A DNA stretch of 64,000 bases, from assembly GCA_963726295.1 (NCBI GenBank), contig CAVSBW010000001.1:682001-746000 (forward strand), given 5' to 3'. The notes beneath the pieces were generated by a model that ran no database searches, was not told the DNA's origin, and saw only the letters and a list, made by a program, of their open reading frames with translations. Below, in pieces: positions 36,658 to 44,728 of the stretch; position 1 is the stretch's first letter; the number at the start of each line of letters is the position of its first letter. Both the position numbers and the translations under genes were made by a program. This DNA comes from DASSQJ01 sp963726295. GTDB lineage: Bacteria > Actinomycetota > Actinomycetes > Actinomycetales > Dermatophilaceae.

Positions 36658-37796
36658 CCGCGCCTCAGCGTCACGATCGGCACCTCGGGCGGTGCGAGCA
36701 CGCGGACCGCCGGCCCCCACGCGCCGACCCCGCACGTCGTGAGGACGGGCACGTCGCCGACCCGGTCGAGCCCGCCCAGCACCGGCTGCTGCAGGGGCAC
36801 GAGGTGGTTCAGCGGCCACATCTGGCCGCAGTGGGTGTGCCCGGACATCTGCAGGTCCACGCCGCGGCCCTGGACCTGCTCGGCCTCGACCGGCTGGTGG
36901 GCGAGGAAGAGCAGGAAGTCCGAGGGGTCGGTGGCCGAGAGCGCCGCGTCGGGGTCGGGCGCCCACTCACCGGAGCCCTCGCGGTCGTGGATGCCGGCGA
37001 GGGTGATGCGGGCGTCCCCGCGGGTGAGCGGCGCGGACTCGTTCTCGAGGACGGTGAGGCCGAGGGAGCCGAACTCCTCCACCCAGTTGGCGGTGTCGCG
37101 GTACATCTCGTGGTTGCCGGTGACCGCGAAGACGCCGAGGGGGGCGCGCAGGTCCGCCAGGGGCGCGAGCTCGGGGCCGTAACGGGCCGCCGTGCCGTCC
37201 TCGAGGTCGCCGGCGATGACGACGAGGTCCGGGCGCTGCGCGTTGACGAGGTCGACCACCCCGCGGGTGAAGGTGGCGCTGCGCACCGCCCCTGCGTGGA
37301 TGTCGGCCAACAGGGCCACCGTGGTGCCGTCGAACTCGGCGGGGAGGTCGGGGGAGGAGACCTCGTAGCGGGTGACCGACAGCCGCGTCGCCTCCCACGA
37401 CCCGTAGCCGATCACGGCGAGGGTGAGCACCACGACGAGCGGGGAGGCGACCCGGTTCAGGGAGCGCCGTGCGACCCGGCCGTGGTCGCGCCGCCAGAGC
37501 ACGAACCACAGCAGGACGCTGACCAGCCACACGGGCAGCAGTCCGAGGAACAGGTAGAGGCACGAGGCGAGGAACGCCTGCCCCGTCCACGCCACGGGGC
37601 GCATCGTGGCGGGCGAGAACTGCGTGCCCCACACGTCGAAGCCCTCGAACGCGAAGGCGGTGAGCACGACGAGGACGATCGCCACGACCCAGGGCACCCA
37701 GCGGCGCTCCCAGCGCGGCGCGATCGCCAGCCGGTGCCACACCCACACGAGGAAGCCCCCGAACACGCCGAGGGCGACCAGGAAGAACAGGTTCAT
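36654..37796 (-). CDS. Membrane metallophosphoesterase
   Basis: The 380-residue protein has four or five N-terminal transmembrane helices (about 1-150) and a calcineurin-like phosphoesterase domain with metal motifs LLADIHAGAV near 180, VIAGDLEDG near 211, VTGNHEMYRD near 239 and MSGHTHCGQMWPL near 317. YkuE/YaeI-like enzymes share this build; the substrate is unknown, possibly a lipid headgroup or nucleotide. It lies between tag and the peroxidase gene, with four-base overlaps on both sides (36654-36657 and 37793-37796), forming one leftward operon gpx-mpe-tag. Confidence 0.9.
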   Translation of the reverse strand: MNLFFLVALGVFGGFLVWVWHRLAIAPRWERRWVPWVVAIVLVVLTAFAFEGFDVWGTQFSPATMRPVAWTGQAFLASCLYLFLGLLPVWLVSVLLWFVLWRRDHGRVARRSLNRVASPLVVVLTLAVIGYGSWEATRLSVTRYEVSSPDLPAEFDGTTVALLADIHAGAVRSATFTRGVVDLVNAQRPDLVVIAGDLEDGTAARYGPELAPLADLRAPLGVFAVTGNHEMYRDTANWVEEFGSLGLTVLENESAPLTRGDARITLAGIHDREGSGEWAPDPDAALSATDPSDFLLFLAHQPVEAEQVQGRGVDLQMSGHTHCGQMWPLNHLVPLQQPVLGGLDRVGDVPVLTTCGVGAWGPAVRVLAPPEVPIVTLRRG

Positions 37797-38305
37797 GCGC
37801 CGATGGCGCCCGCTTCGTCGGCGGGGCCGGCGAGGGCGGCCCGCACGTCGTCCTCGAGTGCCGCCGGCTCGGTGTTGGGGGAGTAGCGCTCGATCACCTG
37901 CCCGTCGCGGCCGACGAGGAACTTCGTGAAGTTCCACTTGACGCGCCCGCCGAGCAGCCCCTTCTTCTGCGACTTCAGCCACGCGAACAGCGGGTGCTCG
38001 TCGTCGCCGTTGACGTCGACCTTGGCGAACATCGGGAAGCTGACCCCGTAGTTGACCTGGCAGAACTCGCCGATCTCGTCCTCGGTGCCCGGCTCCTGCG
38101 ACCCGAACTGGTTGCACGGGAAGCCGAGCACGACGAAGCCGTCGTCCCTGAGGTCCTCGTACAGCTTCTCGAGGCCGGCGTACTGCGGGGTGAACCCGCA
38201 CCGGCTGGCCGTGTTGACGACGAGGACGACCCGGCCCGCGTACTCGTCGAGGGAACGTTCCTCGCCGGTCAGGGTCTGTGCGGTGAAGTCGGAGAGGGTG
38301 GTCAT
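37793..38305 (-). CDS. Glutathione peroxidase family thiol peroxidase
   Basis: The 170-residue product carries the peroxidatic site VVNTASRCGFTPQYAGLE, with Cys in place of selenocysteine. It also has LGFPCNQFGSQEPG (Gln of the catalytic tetrad and a resolving Cys) and VKWNFTKFLV (Trp/Asn). Actinobacteria lack glutathione, so reduction is probably by thioredoxin or mycothiol pathways. The start is taken as ATG 38305; ATG 38314 adds three residues and is equally open. It is the first gene of the operon with the metallophosphoesterase and tag. Confidence 0.93.
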   Translation of the reverse strand: MTTLSDFTAQTLTGEERSLDEYAGRVVLVVNTASRCGFTPQYAGLEKLYEDLRDDGFVVLGFPCNQFGSQEPGTEDEIGEFCQVNYGVSFPMFAKVDVNGDDEHPLFAWLKSQKKGLLGGRVKWNFTKFLVGRDGQVIERYSPNTEPAALEDDVRAALAGPADEAGAIGA

Positions 38306-38385
38306 GCGCGTCATCGTGTCACGGGGTGGTGACCCGCGAGCGCCGTGGTCGGTCGCCGACCCGCCCTGTCGAGGGTGTGGCCGCC

Positions 38386-38391
38386 TACTCT
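38386..38391 (+). promoter_or_regulatory. Leaderless -10 box for the FMO gene
   Basis: TACTCT, then TTCCGG, then GTG 38398. Confidence 0.6.
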
Positions 38392-38397
38392 TTCCGG

Positions 38398-39864
38398 GTG
38401 CCCCTCGAGCCGTCGGAGCCGCCGCCCCTCGACGTGGACGTGCTCGTCGTCGGCGCCGGCATCTCCGGTGTCGACGTCGCCTGCCGTCTCGCCCAGCGGT
38501 GCCCCGAGACGTCGTGGGCGGTGCTCGAGGCCCGCGAGCGCATCGGCGGCACCTGGGACCTCTTCCGGTACCCCGGCATCCGCTCCGACTCGGACATGTT
38601 CACCCTCGGGTTCCCGTTCCGCCCGTGGGCGGGCCGCGCCTCGTTCGCGCCGGGCGCCCAGATCCGCGAGTACGTCGAACGGACCGCGCGCGAGCACGGC
38701 GTCACCGGCCGCATCCACCACGGGCACCGGGTCGTGCGGATGGAGTGGTCCTCGGCGGAGCGGCGGTGGACCGTGACCTCGGCCACCGACCGGGGCGAGG
38801 TGCGTCACCTGGCCCGCTTCGTCTACCTCGCCTCCGGCTACTACGCGTACGACTCGGGGCACGAGGTCGACCTGCCCGGCCGGGAGGCGTTCGGGGGCGA
38901 GGTCGTGCACCCGCAGCACTGGCCCGAGGGGATGCCGGTGCGTGGCCGCCGGGTCGTGGTGCTCGGGAGCGGGGCCACCGCGGTGACGCTGGTCCCGGCG
39001 CTCGCCGCGGAGGGGGCGTCGGTGACCATGCTCCAGCGCAGCCCCGGCTACGTCGTGGCCCGGCCGTCCGGCGACCGGCTGGCCGACGTCCTGCGCGCGG
39101 CACTGCCGGGGGGAGCGGCTCACCGCGTCGTGCGGGCCAAGAACGTGGTGACCGGGTCGCTCGCGTACGCCGCGCTCCGGCGATGGCCGGAGGGCGGACG
39201 GCGCCTGCTGCGCCGGCAGGTCGTGCGGGCGCTCCCGCCGGGGTACCCGGTGGACACGGACTTCGCGCCGCGGTACGACCCGTGGGACCAGCGGGTGTGT
39301 GTCGCCCCTGACGGCGACTTCTTCGAGGCGGTGGCCTCGGGAGCGGCACGGGTGGTCACCGCAACCGTCGACCGGATGACACGGACCGGCATCCGGCTCG
39401 CCTCGGGGGAGGAGCTCGACGCCGACGTGCTCGTGACCGCCACCGGGCTGCGGCTGCTGTTGGCGGGCGGCGCCGAGATCGTCGTCGACGGCGAGCGGGT
39501 CGACGTCGCCCGCGAGCACGTCTACAAGGGGCTGATGCTCTCGGGTGTCCCGAACGTGGCCCTGGCGATGGGCTACACGAACGCCAGCTGGACCCTGCGC
39601 GCGGACCTCTCCGCGCGGTGGTTCCCCTCGCTCGTGCGGTACCTGCGGGACCGGGGCCTCACCGTGGCCGTGCCGCGTTACGACGAGGACCCTCCGGGCG
39701 AGGGGCCGCTGCTCGAGCTGGCCTCGGGCTACGTGCGCCGCGCCGAGGGCTCGCTCCCGCGCCAGGGGAACTCCCGGCCGTGGCGGGTCGTGCAGAGCCA
39801 CCTGCGCGACGCGGCGTCGATGCGCCTGAGCCGGGTCGACGACGGGCGGCTGCACCTGTCCTGA
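38398..39864 (+). CDS. Flavin-containing monooxygenase (Baeyer-Villiger/EthA-like)
   Basis: The 488-residue protein has an FAD site VVGAGISGVDVACRL near 18, RIGGTWDLFRYPG near 48 and the FMO fingerprint FGGEVVHPQHWPE (FxGxxxHxxxW) near 165. It also has the NADPH site VVLGSGATAVTLVPAL near 188 and the ATG motif VLVTATGLRL near 348. The group includes EthA and other Baeyer-Villiger enzymes acting on ketones or thioamides; the natural substrate is unknown. The frame is open upstream to 38326, but the TACTCT box and homology favour GTG 38398. It converges with the MFS-cNMP gene. Confidence 0.92.
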   Translation: MPLEPSEPPPLDVDVLVVGAGISGVDVACRLAQRCPETSWAVLEARERIGGTWDLFRYPGIRSDSDMFTLGFPFRPWAGRASFAPGAQIREYVERTAREHGVTGRIHHGHRVVRMEWSSAERRWTVTSATDRGEVRHLARFVYLASGYYAYDSGHEVDLPGREAFGGEVVHPQHWPEGMPVRGRRVVVLGSGATAVTLVPALAAEGASVTMLQRSPGYVVARPSGDRLADVLRAALPGGAAHRVVRAKNVVTGSLAYAALRRWPEGGRRLLRRQVVRALPPGYPVDTDFAPRYDPWDQRVCVAPDGDFFEAVASGAARVVTATVDRMTRTGIRLASGEELDADVLVTATGLRLLLAGGAEIVVDGERVDVAREHVYKGLMLSGVPNVALAMGYTNASWTLRADLSARWFPSLVRYLRDRGLTVAVPRYDEDPPGEGPLLELASGYVRRAEGSLPRQGNSRPWRVVQSHLRDAASMRLSRVDDGRLHLS

Positions 39865-39888
39865 CCGGTGCCGACCGTGTCTGGAGCG

Positions 39889-41523
39889 TCACCGTGCGTC
39901 CCCGGCGTCGTCGCCGAGCTTGGCGGCGGCCTCGGCCTCGACCCGGGACCGGCTCGCCGGGGTCGTGGCCAGCGCTGAGAGGAAGTCCGCGCGGTCGAGC
40001 GCCACCGTGGTGAGGTCGGACAGGGCGCGCACCGTGGCAGTTCGCAGCCCCCCGCGGAGGAGGGCGATCTCGCCGAACCCCTCCCCGGGGCCGACGGTCC
40101 GTCGCTCGACGCCGCCGACCTCCACCAGGGCACGGCCCTCGCGCACCACGCGGAACGTGTCGCCCGGCTCGCCCTCGGTGACGACGGTGGCGCCGCGGGG
40201 GTGACGCTCCTCGTCGAGGGCGCCGGCCAGCTCCTCGATGACGACGATCGGCAGGACGGCGAAGGCGGGCAGCCGGCGCAGGAGGTCGACGTCGGGTGAG
40301 GGGGGCAGCTCGGCGCGGTCGAGCCGGATCATGGGGGCGGCGTAGACCACCGCCAGGACGACGAGCACACCGCCCAGCGCCGCGAGTGCGCCGCGGACGC
40401 CGACCAGGTCGCTGAGCACCGGGGCCACCAGGGACCCCGCGCTGGCGCCGGCGATGGCCACGAGCTCGACGGTGCCGAGCCCGGCAGCGGCGTGCTCGCG
40501 CCCCAGCCGACGGGGGACGAGCGTGAACAGCCCGGTGTCCTCGAGGCCGTTCCCCACGCCGACCACGGCCAGGACGACCACCGCCACGAGGGTGCCGGGT
40601 GCGGCGCCGAGCCCGGCGACGCCAAGGCCCCAGAGGAGGACCCCGGTCACCATGAACCGGGCCAGGCGGTCCAGCCGGACCACTCTGGACGCCATGACGG
40701 CGCCGAAGAGTCCTCCGAGGCCCACGGCGGCGGCCAGCCAGCCCACCCCGCTCTCGCCGAGGTCGAGTGTCTCGAGGGCGAGGACCACGAGGAGCACCGC
40801 CAGGGCGCCTCGGACGAAGGTCTGCGCCAGGGTCAGGGTCACCACGCCGCCGGGTGGTGCCAGCGCGAGCAGGGCCCGGGCTCCGGCCAGCCCACCCCTG
40901 CCACGCCTCGGCGTCGGGTGCTCCCGCCGCGTGGAGGTCATCCGGTCGGGTGCGTGCACGCCTCCGAGCACGACCGCGCACCCGAGGACGCCCGCTGAGC
41001 AGACCAGCATCACCACCGCAGGGTCGAACCACAGGAGGAGCACCCCGGTGACCGCCGGGCCTGCGAGGGCCGCGCTGTTCTCGGCCACGGTCGCCGCCAC
41101 GCTGGCGCCGGTGAGCTCGCGGGGTGTCCGGGCCAGCCAGGGCAGCAGGAGGGCGTACGTCGGACGGAAGGTGAGGCTCAGCGCGACGGCCAGGGCCGCG
41201 AGGGAGACGACGGCAACCGGCGGCAGCCCGGCGAGCCCACCCAGCCCCGCCGTCACGACGAGCGCCGCCCGGACGAGGGTGGTGCGTCGCAGCACGCGGT
41301 CCGCTCGACCCCGAGCCGTCACGCCCATGAGCGCCGGGGTGAGGACGGCAGCAGGTAGCGTGGAGGCGATCCCGTAGAAGGCGACGAGCCCGGCTCCGCC
41401 CCGGTCGTAGGCGTAGACGGAGACGGCGACCGCGAGGCCGAAGGTCGCGACGAGCGAGAGGAAGGAGCCGACCACCAGGGAGCGGACCCCGCGGTGGGCC
41501 CAGCTCTCGCTCCACCAGGTCAC
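39889..41523 (-). CDS. MFS transporter fused to a cyclic-nucleotide-binding domain
   Basis: The 544-residue protein joins a 12-helix major facilitator (about 1-400; segments such as SLVVGSFLSLVATFGLAVAV and RPTYALLLPWLA) to a C-terminal cNMP-binding domain (about 410-530). The domain has the phosphate-cassette pattern FGEIALLRGG followed by RTATV, which keeps the Arg. Substrate and ligand are unknown; MFS-cNMP fusions are a recurrent actinobacterial family. The start GTG 41523 overlaps the stop of a 34-codon mini-ORF derived from the same cNMP domain. It is the last gene of a leftward operon starting at 43256. Confidence 0.88.
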   Translation of the reverse strand: MTWWSESWAHRGVRSLVVGSFLSLVATFGLAVAVSVYAYDRGGAGLVAFYGIASTLPAAVLTPALMGVTARGRADRVLRRTTLVRAALVVTAGLGGLAGLPPVAVVSLAALAVALSLTFRPTYALLLPWLARTPRELTGASVAATVAENSAALAGPAVTGVLLLWFDPAVVMLVCSAGVLGCAVVLGGVHAPDRMTSTRREHPTPRRGRGGLAGARALLALAPPGGVVTLTLAQTFVRGALAVLLVVLALETLDLGESGVGWLAAAVGLGGLFGAVMASRVVRLDRLARFMVTGVLLWGLGVAGLGAAPGTLVAVVVLAVVGVGNGLEDTGLFTLVPRRLGREHAAAGLGTVELVAIAGASAGSLVAPVLSDLVGVRGALAALGGVLVVLAVVYAAPMIRLDRAELPPSPDVDLLRRLPAFAVLPIVVIEELAGALDEERHPRGATVVTEGEPGDTFRVVREGRALVEVGGVERRTVGPGEGFGEIALLRGGLRTATVRALSDLTTVALDRADFLSALATTPASRSRVEAEAAAKLGDDAGDAR

Positions 41524-41624
41524 GACACCCTCCGCCCGCTCGTGGCGAGCGCTCGTCGCTCGACACCGCCGACCGCCAGCAGCGCACGGCCCTCGCGCAC
41601 CACGCGGACCCCGTCGCCCGTCAC
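41520..41624 (-). pseudogene. 34-codon remnant of a second cNMP-binding domain
   Basis: Starting at GTG 41624 the frame reads VTGDGVRVVREGRALLAVGG and then VERRAL before TGA at 41522. Its core VRVVREGRALLAVGGVERR matches FRVVREGRALVEVGGVERR of the neighbouring MFS-cNMP protein (DNA at about 40103-40165) nearly base for base. The ORF is linked by GTGA overlaps to the genes on both sides. The simplest reading is a former tandem duplicate of the MFS-cNMP gene that lost its middle in frame. Confidence 0.7.
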
Positions 41625-41929
41625 GCCCCCGACAGCCCGGCGACCGGCCCATCCGCGCCGGGGACGTCGAGCTCGGAGAGGCCCTGGAGGTCGGCGCACA
41701 CGAGGTCTCGGCGCTCGACGAGGACGACGAGCAGCGCGAGGCAGCCCCGGCAGCGCAGGACCGTCCCCGGGCCGCCGACGAAGGCGAGGACCTCCCCGAG
41801 GACGAGCGTCGACCCGCAGGACCCGCACCGCCCGTGGGCCGCCGTCATGTCGGTGCCGAAGACCGTGGCGAGAACGCCGGCCGCGGCGTTGCCGTCGAGG
41901 TCGGAGCCGCGGGTCGGGACGTGTTCCAT
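41621..41929 (-). CDS. DUF6510-like zinc-ribbon protein
   Basis: The 102-residue product begins MEHVPTRGSDLDGNAAAGVL and has two CxxC knuckles, CGSCGSTLVLGE near 35 and LRCRGCLALLVVL near 60, forming a zinc ribbon. The pattern fits what I know as DUF6510, a small family usually found with ferredoxin-reductase-like and molybdopterin-type genes, as here. The function is unknown. ATG 41929 overlaps the upstream stop (TGATG), and the end overlaps the cNMP mini-ORF by GTGA. Confidence 0.8.
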   Translation of the reverse strand: MEHVPTRGSDLDGNAAAGVLATVFGTDMTAAHGRCGSCGSTLVLGEVLAFVGGPGTVLRCRGCLALLVVLVERRDLVCADLQGLSELDVPGADGPVAGLSGA

Positions 41930-42654
41930 CAGCCACCTCCGGTGGGCCCGAACCGCTCGGTGCGGATCGCTGCGGGGTCGTGGGACCGCTGCACGAGCAG
42001 GTCGGCGACGTGCTCGACGAACGGCGTGGGTCCGCACACGTAGATGAGCGGCGACGCGGACGCCGGCCACGCGAGGTCGTCGAGCATGGCCCCGTCGACG
42101 CGCCGTGTCTCCCCGGGCCACGAGGTCGGCGCGTGCCGGGTCAACGTGATCCGCACGTCGGCGCCGGCCGCGGCGGCACGGCGCTCGAGCTCGTCCCGGT
42201 AGATGATGTCGTCCTCGCTGCGACACGAGTACAGGAGCCGCACGTCGGCGCTCGACCCCGACGCCTCGTGCTCGCGGAGCATCGCCATGAGCGGCACGAT
42301 CCCGGAGCCGCCGGCCACGAGCTGGACCGGCCCGCCCAGCGCCGGCGTCCACACGAAGTAGCCGCCGACGGGCCCGCGCACCTCCAGCTCGTCCCCGACG
42401 CGGAGGTCCTCGGCGAGGTAGGGCGAGACCTCGCCGCCGCGGACGCGCTGCACGGTGATCGTCACCCGACCGCCGCCCGGAGCTGTCGCGATCGAGTAGC
42501 TGCGCTCGGCCCGGTAGCCGTCCGGAGCGGTGAGGCGGACGTCGACGTGCTGCCCGGCGCGGTGTCCGGCCCAGTCCGGCACCTCGAGCACGACCGACCG
42601 CACCGTCGGCGCCTCGTCGACGAGGGCGGTGACCGTGGCGACCTGCCAGGTCAG
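41929..42654 (-). CDS. FAD/NAD(P) ferredoxin-reductase-like protein (CTG start)
   Basis: The 241-residue protein is an FNR-fold reductase with the FAD motif RSYSIATAPGG (RxYS) near 51, the NAD site LVAGGSGIVPLMAMLREH near 112 and CGPTPFVEHVADLL near 205. It has no 2Fe-2S domain. No ATG, GTG or TTG precedes the conserved N-terminus (TWQVATVTALV). The frame begins at CTG 42654, which overlaps the upstream stop as CTGA. It sits directly after a sulfite-oxidase-like gene, so electrons probably pass between the two proteins and a carrier. Confidence 0.88.
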   Translation of the reverse strand: MTWQVATVTALVDEAPTVRSVVLEVPDWAGHRAGQHVDVRLTAPDGYRAERSYSIATAPGGGRVTITVQRVRGGEVSPYLAEDLRVGDELEVRGPVGGYFVWTPALGGPVQLVAGGSGIVPLMAMLREHEASGSSADVRLLYSCRSEDDIIYRDELERRAAAAGADVRITLTRHAPTSWPGETRRVDGAMLDDLAWPASASPLIYVCGPTPFVEHVADLLVQRSHDPAAIRTERFGPTGGG

Positions 42655-43256
42655 TCGCCGTCGTAGCGCTGTTCCCGCCACGGGTCCCCGTAGTTGTGGT
42701 AGCCGTAGCCCTCCCAGAAGCCCGGGGCGTCGTCGTCGGCGAGGGTGAGGCCGCGCACCCACTTCGCGCTCTTCCAGAAGTAGAGGTGCGGGACGAGCAG
42801 GCGCGCCGGCCCCCCGTGCTCGGGGCGCAGCGGGTCTCCCTCGAACGCGGTCGCGACCCACGCCCTGCCGTCGGTGAGGTCCTCGAGCGGGAGGTTGGTC
42901 GTGTACCCGCCGTAGCTCCGCGCGAGCACGAAGTCCGCGGCCGTCTCGACGTCGTCGAGCAGCACGTCGAGGCTCACGCCCTCCCACTCCGAGTCGAGCT
43001 TGCTCCACCGGGTGACGCAGTGGATGTCGACCGAGACGCTCTCGGTCGGCAGGGACCGGAACTCCTCCCACGTCCACGTCCTCGGGGTACCCACGGCACC
43101 ATCGATGGTGAAGGTCCAGTCCTCCGGGGGGACGTGCGGGGTCGGCCCGGCCGACAGGACGGGAAAGTCGTGGGTCACGTACTGCCCCGGTGGCACGCGG
43201 CTCGGCTCGGCGTCGGCGGGGCGGCGGCCCCGGAACCCGCGCGAGACGAAGGACAT
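42651..43256 (-). CDS. Sulfite oxidase-like molybdopterin oxidoreductase
   Basis: The 201-residue product is a small cytoplasmic Mo-cofactor protein of the sulfite-oxidase/YedY fold. It has PGQYVTHDFPVLSAGPTPH near 22, WTWEEFRSLP near 62, the Mo-ligand Cys in VDIHCVTRWSKLD near 80 and WKSAKWVRGLTL near 160. No signal peptide is visible. The start is ATG 43256 after GGGGCGACTG. It heads an operon with an FNR-like reductase, a zinc ribbon and the MFS-cNMP gene. Substrate unknown. Confidence 0.88.
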   Translation of the reverse strand: MSFVSRGFRGRRPADAEPSRVPPGQYVTHDFPVLSAGPTPHVPPEDWTFTIDGAVGTPRTWTWEEFRSLPTESVSVDIHCVTRWSKLDSEWEGVSLDVLLDDVETAADFVLARSYGGYTTNLPLEDLTDGRAWVATAFEGDPLRPEHGGPARLLVPHLYFWKSAKWVRGLTLADDDAPGFWEGYGYHNYGDPWREQRYDGD

Positions 43257-43418
43257 CAGTCGCCCCGGCCGGACGTCGGGGTGGCCGGACACCATCCGGC
43301 GAATGTTCCAGGCGACACCGCGATCTCCTCTCGATCCGCGTAGGCCCCAGTGTGGCGGACGCCGGGACCGAGCGGCCAGCGTCGGTCGACGGCAGTTCCG
43401 GGGGCAGGGGGCCGATGA

Positions 43419-43424
43419 CAGGAT
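43419..43424 (+). promoter_or_regulatory. CAGGAT -10-like box for the YhhN gene
   Basis: CAGGAT, then GCCCGG, then GTG 43431. TTCCGG at 43396 is 17 bases upstream and could be the -35. Confidence 0.55.
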
Positions 43425-43430
43425 GCCCGG

Positions 43431-44075
43431 GTGCGGCCGCTCCTCCTCCTCGCCTGGGCCGCCACCGTGGCCGCGGCCCTGGTCGACTGGTGGGCTGTCA
43501 TCCGCGGACGGGCCCGGGTCGAGCGGTGGGCCAAGCCGGCGGTCGTGGTCGGCCTCGGTGGGGTCGCGCTCGCGCTCGGTGCCGCCACCTCGGCCACCGG
43601 GTGGTGGGTGCTCGCCGCGCTCGGGCTCGGGCTGGTGGGTGACGTCCTCCTCCTCGGTGAGGGCCAGACCCGCTTCCTCGGCGGTCTGGCCGCCTTCCTC
43701 GCGGGCCACCTCGCCTGGGTCGCCACCTTCGTGTCCAGCGGGATCGACGCCCCGGAGCGCGCGTGGGTGGGGGTCGCCGTGGTGGGGTTGGCGCTGGCCG
43801 TGGGTCGGGCGATCGTCCCGGGGGCGCACCGGCAGGGCGGGGTGGCGCTGGCCGGCCCCGTGGTGGTCTACATGGCCGTCATCGCGGTGATGGCGCTCGC
43901 CGGCTGGGCCACCGGTGCGGTCGCCGTCGGCCTCGGAGCCAGCCTGTTCGTCGTCAGTGACACCGCGCTGGGCCTGGGCCGCTTCGACCGTGAGCACCGG
44001 TGGACGGCGCCGGTCGTCATGGTCACCTACCACCTCGCGCAGGCACTCCTCGTGCTCGGCCTGCTCGGTACCTGA
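43431..44075 (+). CDS. YhhN family membrane protein (lysoplasmalogenase-like)
   Basis: The 214-residue protein has about eight hydrophobic helices and the YhhN/TMEM86 pattern: AALGLGLVGDVLLLGEGQTRFLGGLAAFLAGH in two conserved helices (around residues 63-94) and FVVSDTALGLGRF near 170, with acidic residues typical of the family. TMEM86 members hydrolyse lysoplasmalogen vinyl-ether bonds; the bacterial role is unclear. The start is GTG 43431 at leaderless spacing from CAGGAT. It converges with a TetR gene six bases away. Confidence 0.88.
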   Translation: MRPLLLLAWAATVAAALVDWWAVIRGRARVERWAKPAVVVGLGGVALALGAATSATGWWVLAALGLGLVGDVLLLGEGQTRFLGGLAAFLAGHLAWVATFVSSGIDAPERAWVGVAVVGLALAVGRAIVPGAHRQGGVALAGPVVVYMAVIAVMALAGWATGAVAVGLGASLFVVSDTALGLGRFDREHRWTAPVVMVTYHLAQALLVLGLLGT

Positions 44076-44081
44076 CCCGGG

Positions 44082-44633
44082 TCAGCCCTCGCGGCTGAGC
44101 ACCTCCACCGCCTGGGCGAGGGCGTCGACCCCGGCCCCGGCCTCGTCGGGGTCGAGCGGGAGGTCGAGCTCGAAGCCCATGAAGGCGGCGTCGACCAGTG
44201 GTGCCACCGCGTCGACCCGCGCCTCGGGCACGCCGGAGGCGACGAGATGGTCGCGAACCGCCGCCATCCACCGGGCGTTGCTCGCGGCCACGGCGGAGGC
44301 GTACGGCTCCTGCCCGAACAGGCCGAGCGTGGAGGCCTCGACGTAGAGGCGCTCGCACCGGGTCTGGTGCTCGCCCGTGCGCAGGCGCCACTGGTCACGG
44401 ACGGCCTGGCCGGGGGAGGCGGAGGGAGCCAGCCCCCGGAGCTCGGCGACCGACCGGTCGGTCGAGGCCGCGATCACCGCCACGAGCAGCTCGTCCTTGG
44501 ACCCGAGGTGGTACAGCAGCATCCGGTCGCTCGTGCCGAGGGAGGCCGCCAGGGGCCGCAGGCTCAGGCCGACGAGGCCGTGCTCGAGGGCGTAGTCGGT
44601 GGCGCCCTGCACCAGCTCGTCGCGGCGGTTCAC
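44082..44633 (-). CDS. TetR family transcriptional regulator (controls SMR gene)
   Basis: The 183-residue protein has an N-terminal TetR helix-turn-helix (about 9-50, GLSLRPLAASLGTSDRMLLY then HLGSKDELL) and an all-helical ligand domain. It diverges from an SMR efflux gene. A 36-bp perfect palindrome begins within its GTG start codon and covers its own TACAGT box, so it most likely represses itself and the efflux gene and is released by the pump's substrate. The start GTG 44633 lies six bases after TACAGT. Confidence 0.92.
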   Translation of the reverse strand: MNRRDELVQGATDYALEHGLVGLSLRPLAASLGTSDRMLLYHLGSKDELLVAVIAASTDRSVAELRGLAPSASPGQAVRDQWRLRTGEHQTRCERLYVEASTLGLFGQEPYASAVAASNARWMAAVRDHLVASGVPEARVDAVAPLVDAAFMGFELDLPLDPDEAGAGVDALAQAVEVLSREG

Positions 44634-44667
44634 ACCCCAACTGTAGCAAGTGCTACAGTTGGGGTGT
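44632..44667. promoter_or_regulatory. TetR operator: perfect 17-bp inverted repeat
   Basis: ACACCCCAACTGTAGCA (44632-44648), spacer AG, TGCTACAGTTGGGGTGT (44651-44667). Each arm contains TACAGT followed by TGGGGT, so the palindrome places a -10 box on each strand. The minus-strand box (44640-44645) is six bases before the TetR start. Confidence 0.9.
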
Positions 44668-44681
44668 AGCGCCTGCTACAC
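44664..44681. promoter_or_regulatory. Second half-size TetR operator
   Basis: GTGTAGC (44664-44670), spacer GCCT, GCTACAC (44675-44681). It shares the GTAGC/GCTAC core of the large palindrome and overlaps its edge by four bases, suggesting a tandem secondary site on the SMR side. Confidence 0.65.
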
Positions 44682-44728
44682 ATCGTCCTCCCGCGGCCGT
44701 GCCGCCCTCCTCACCCTCGGAGCCCACC

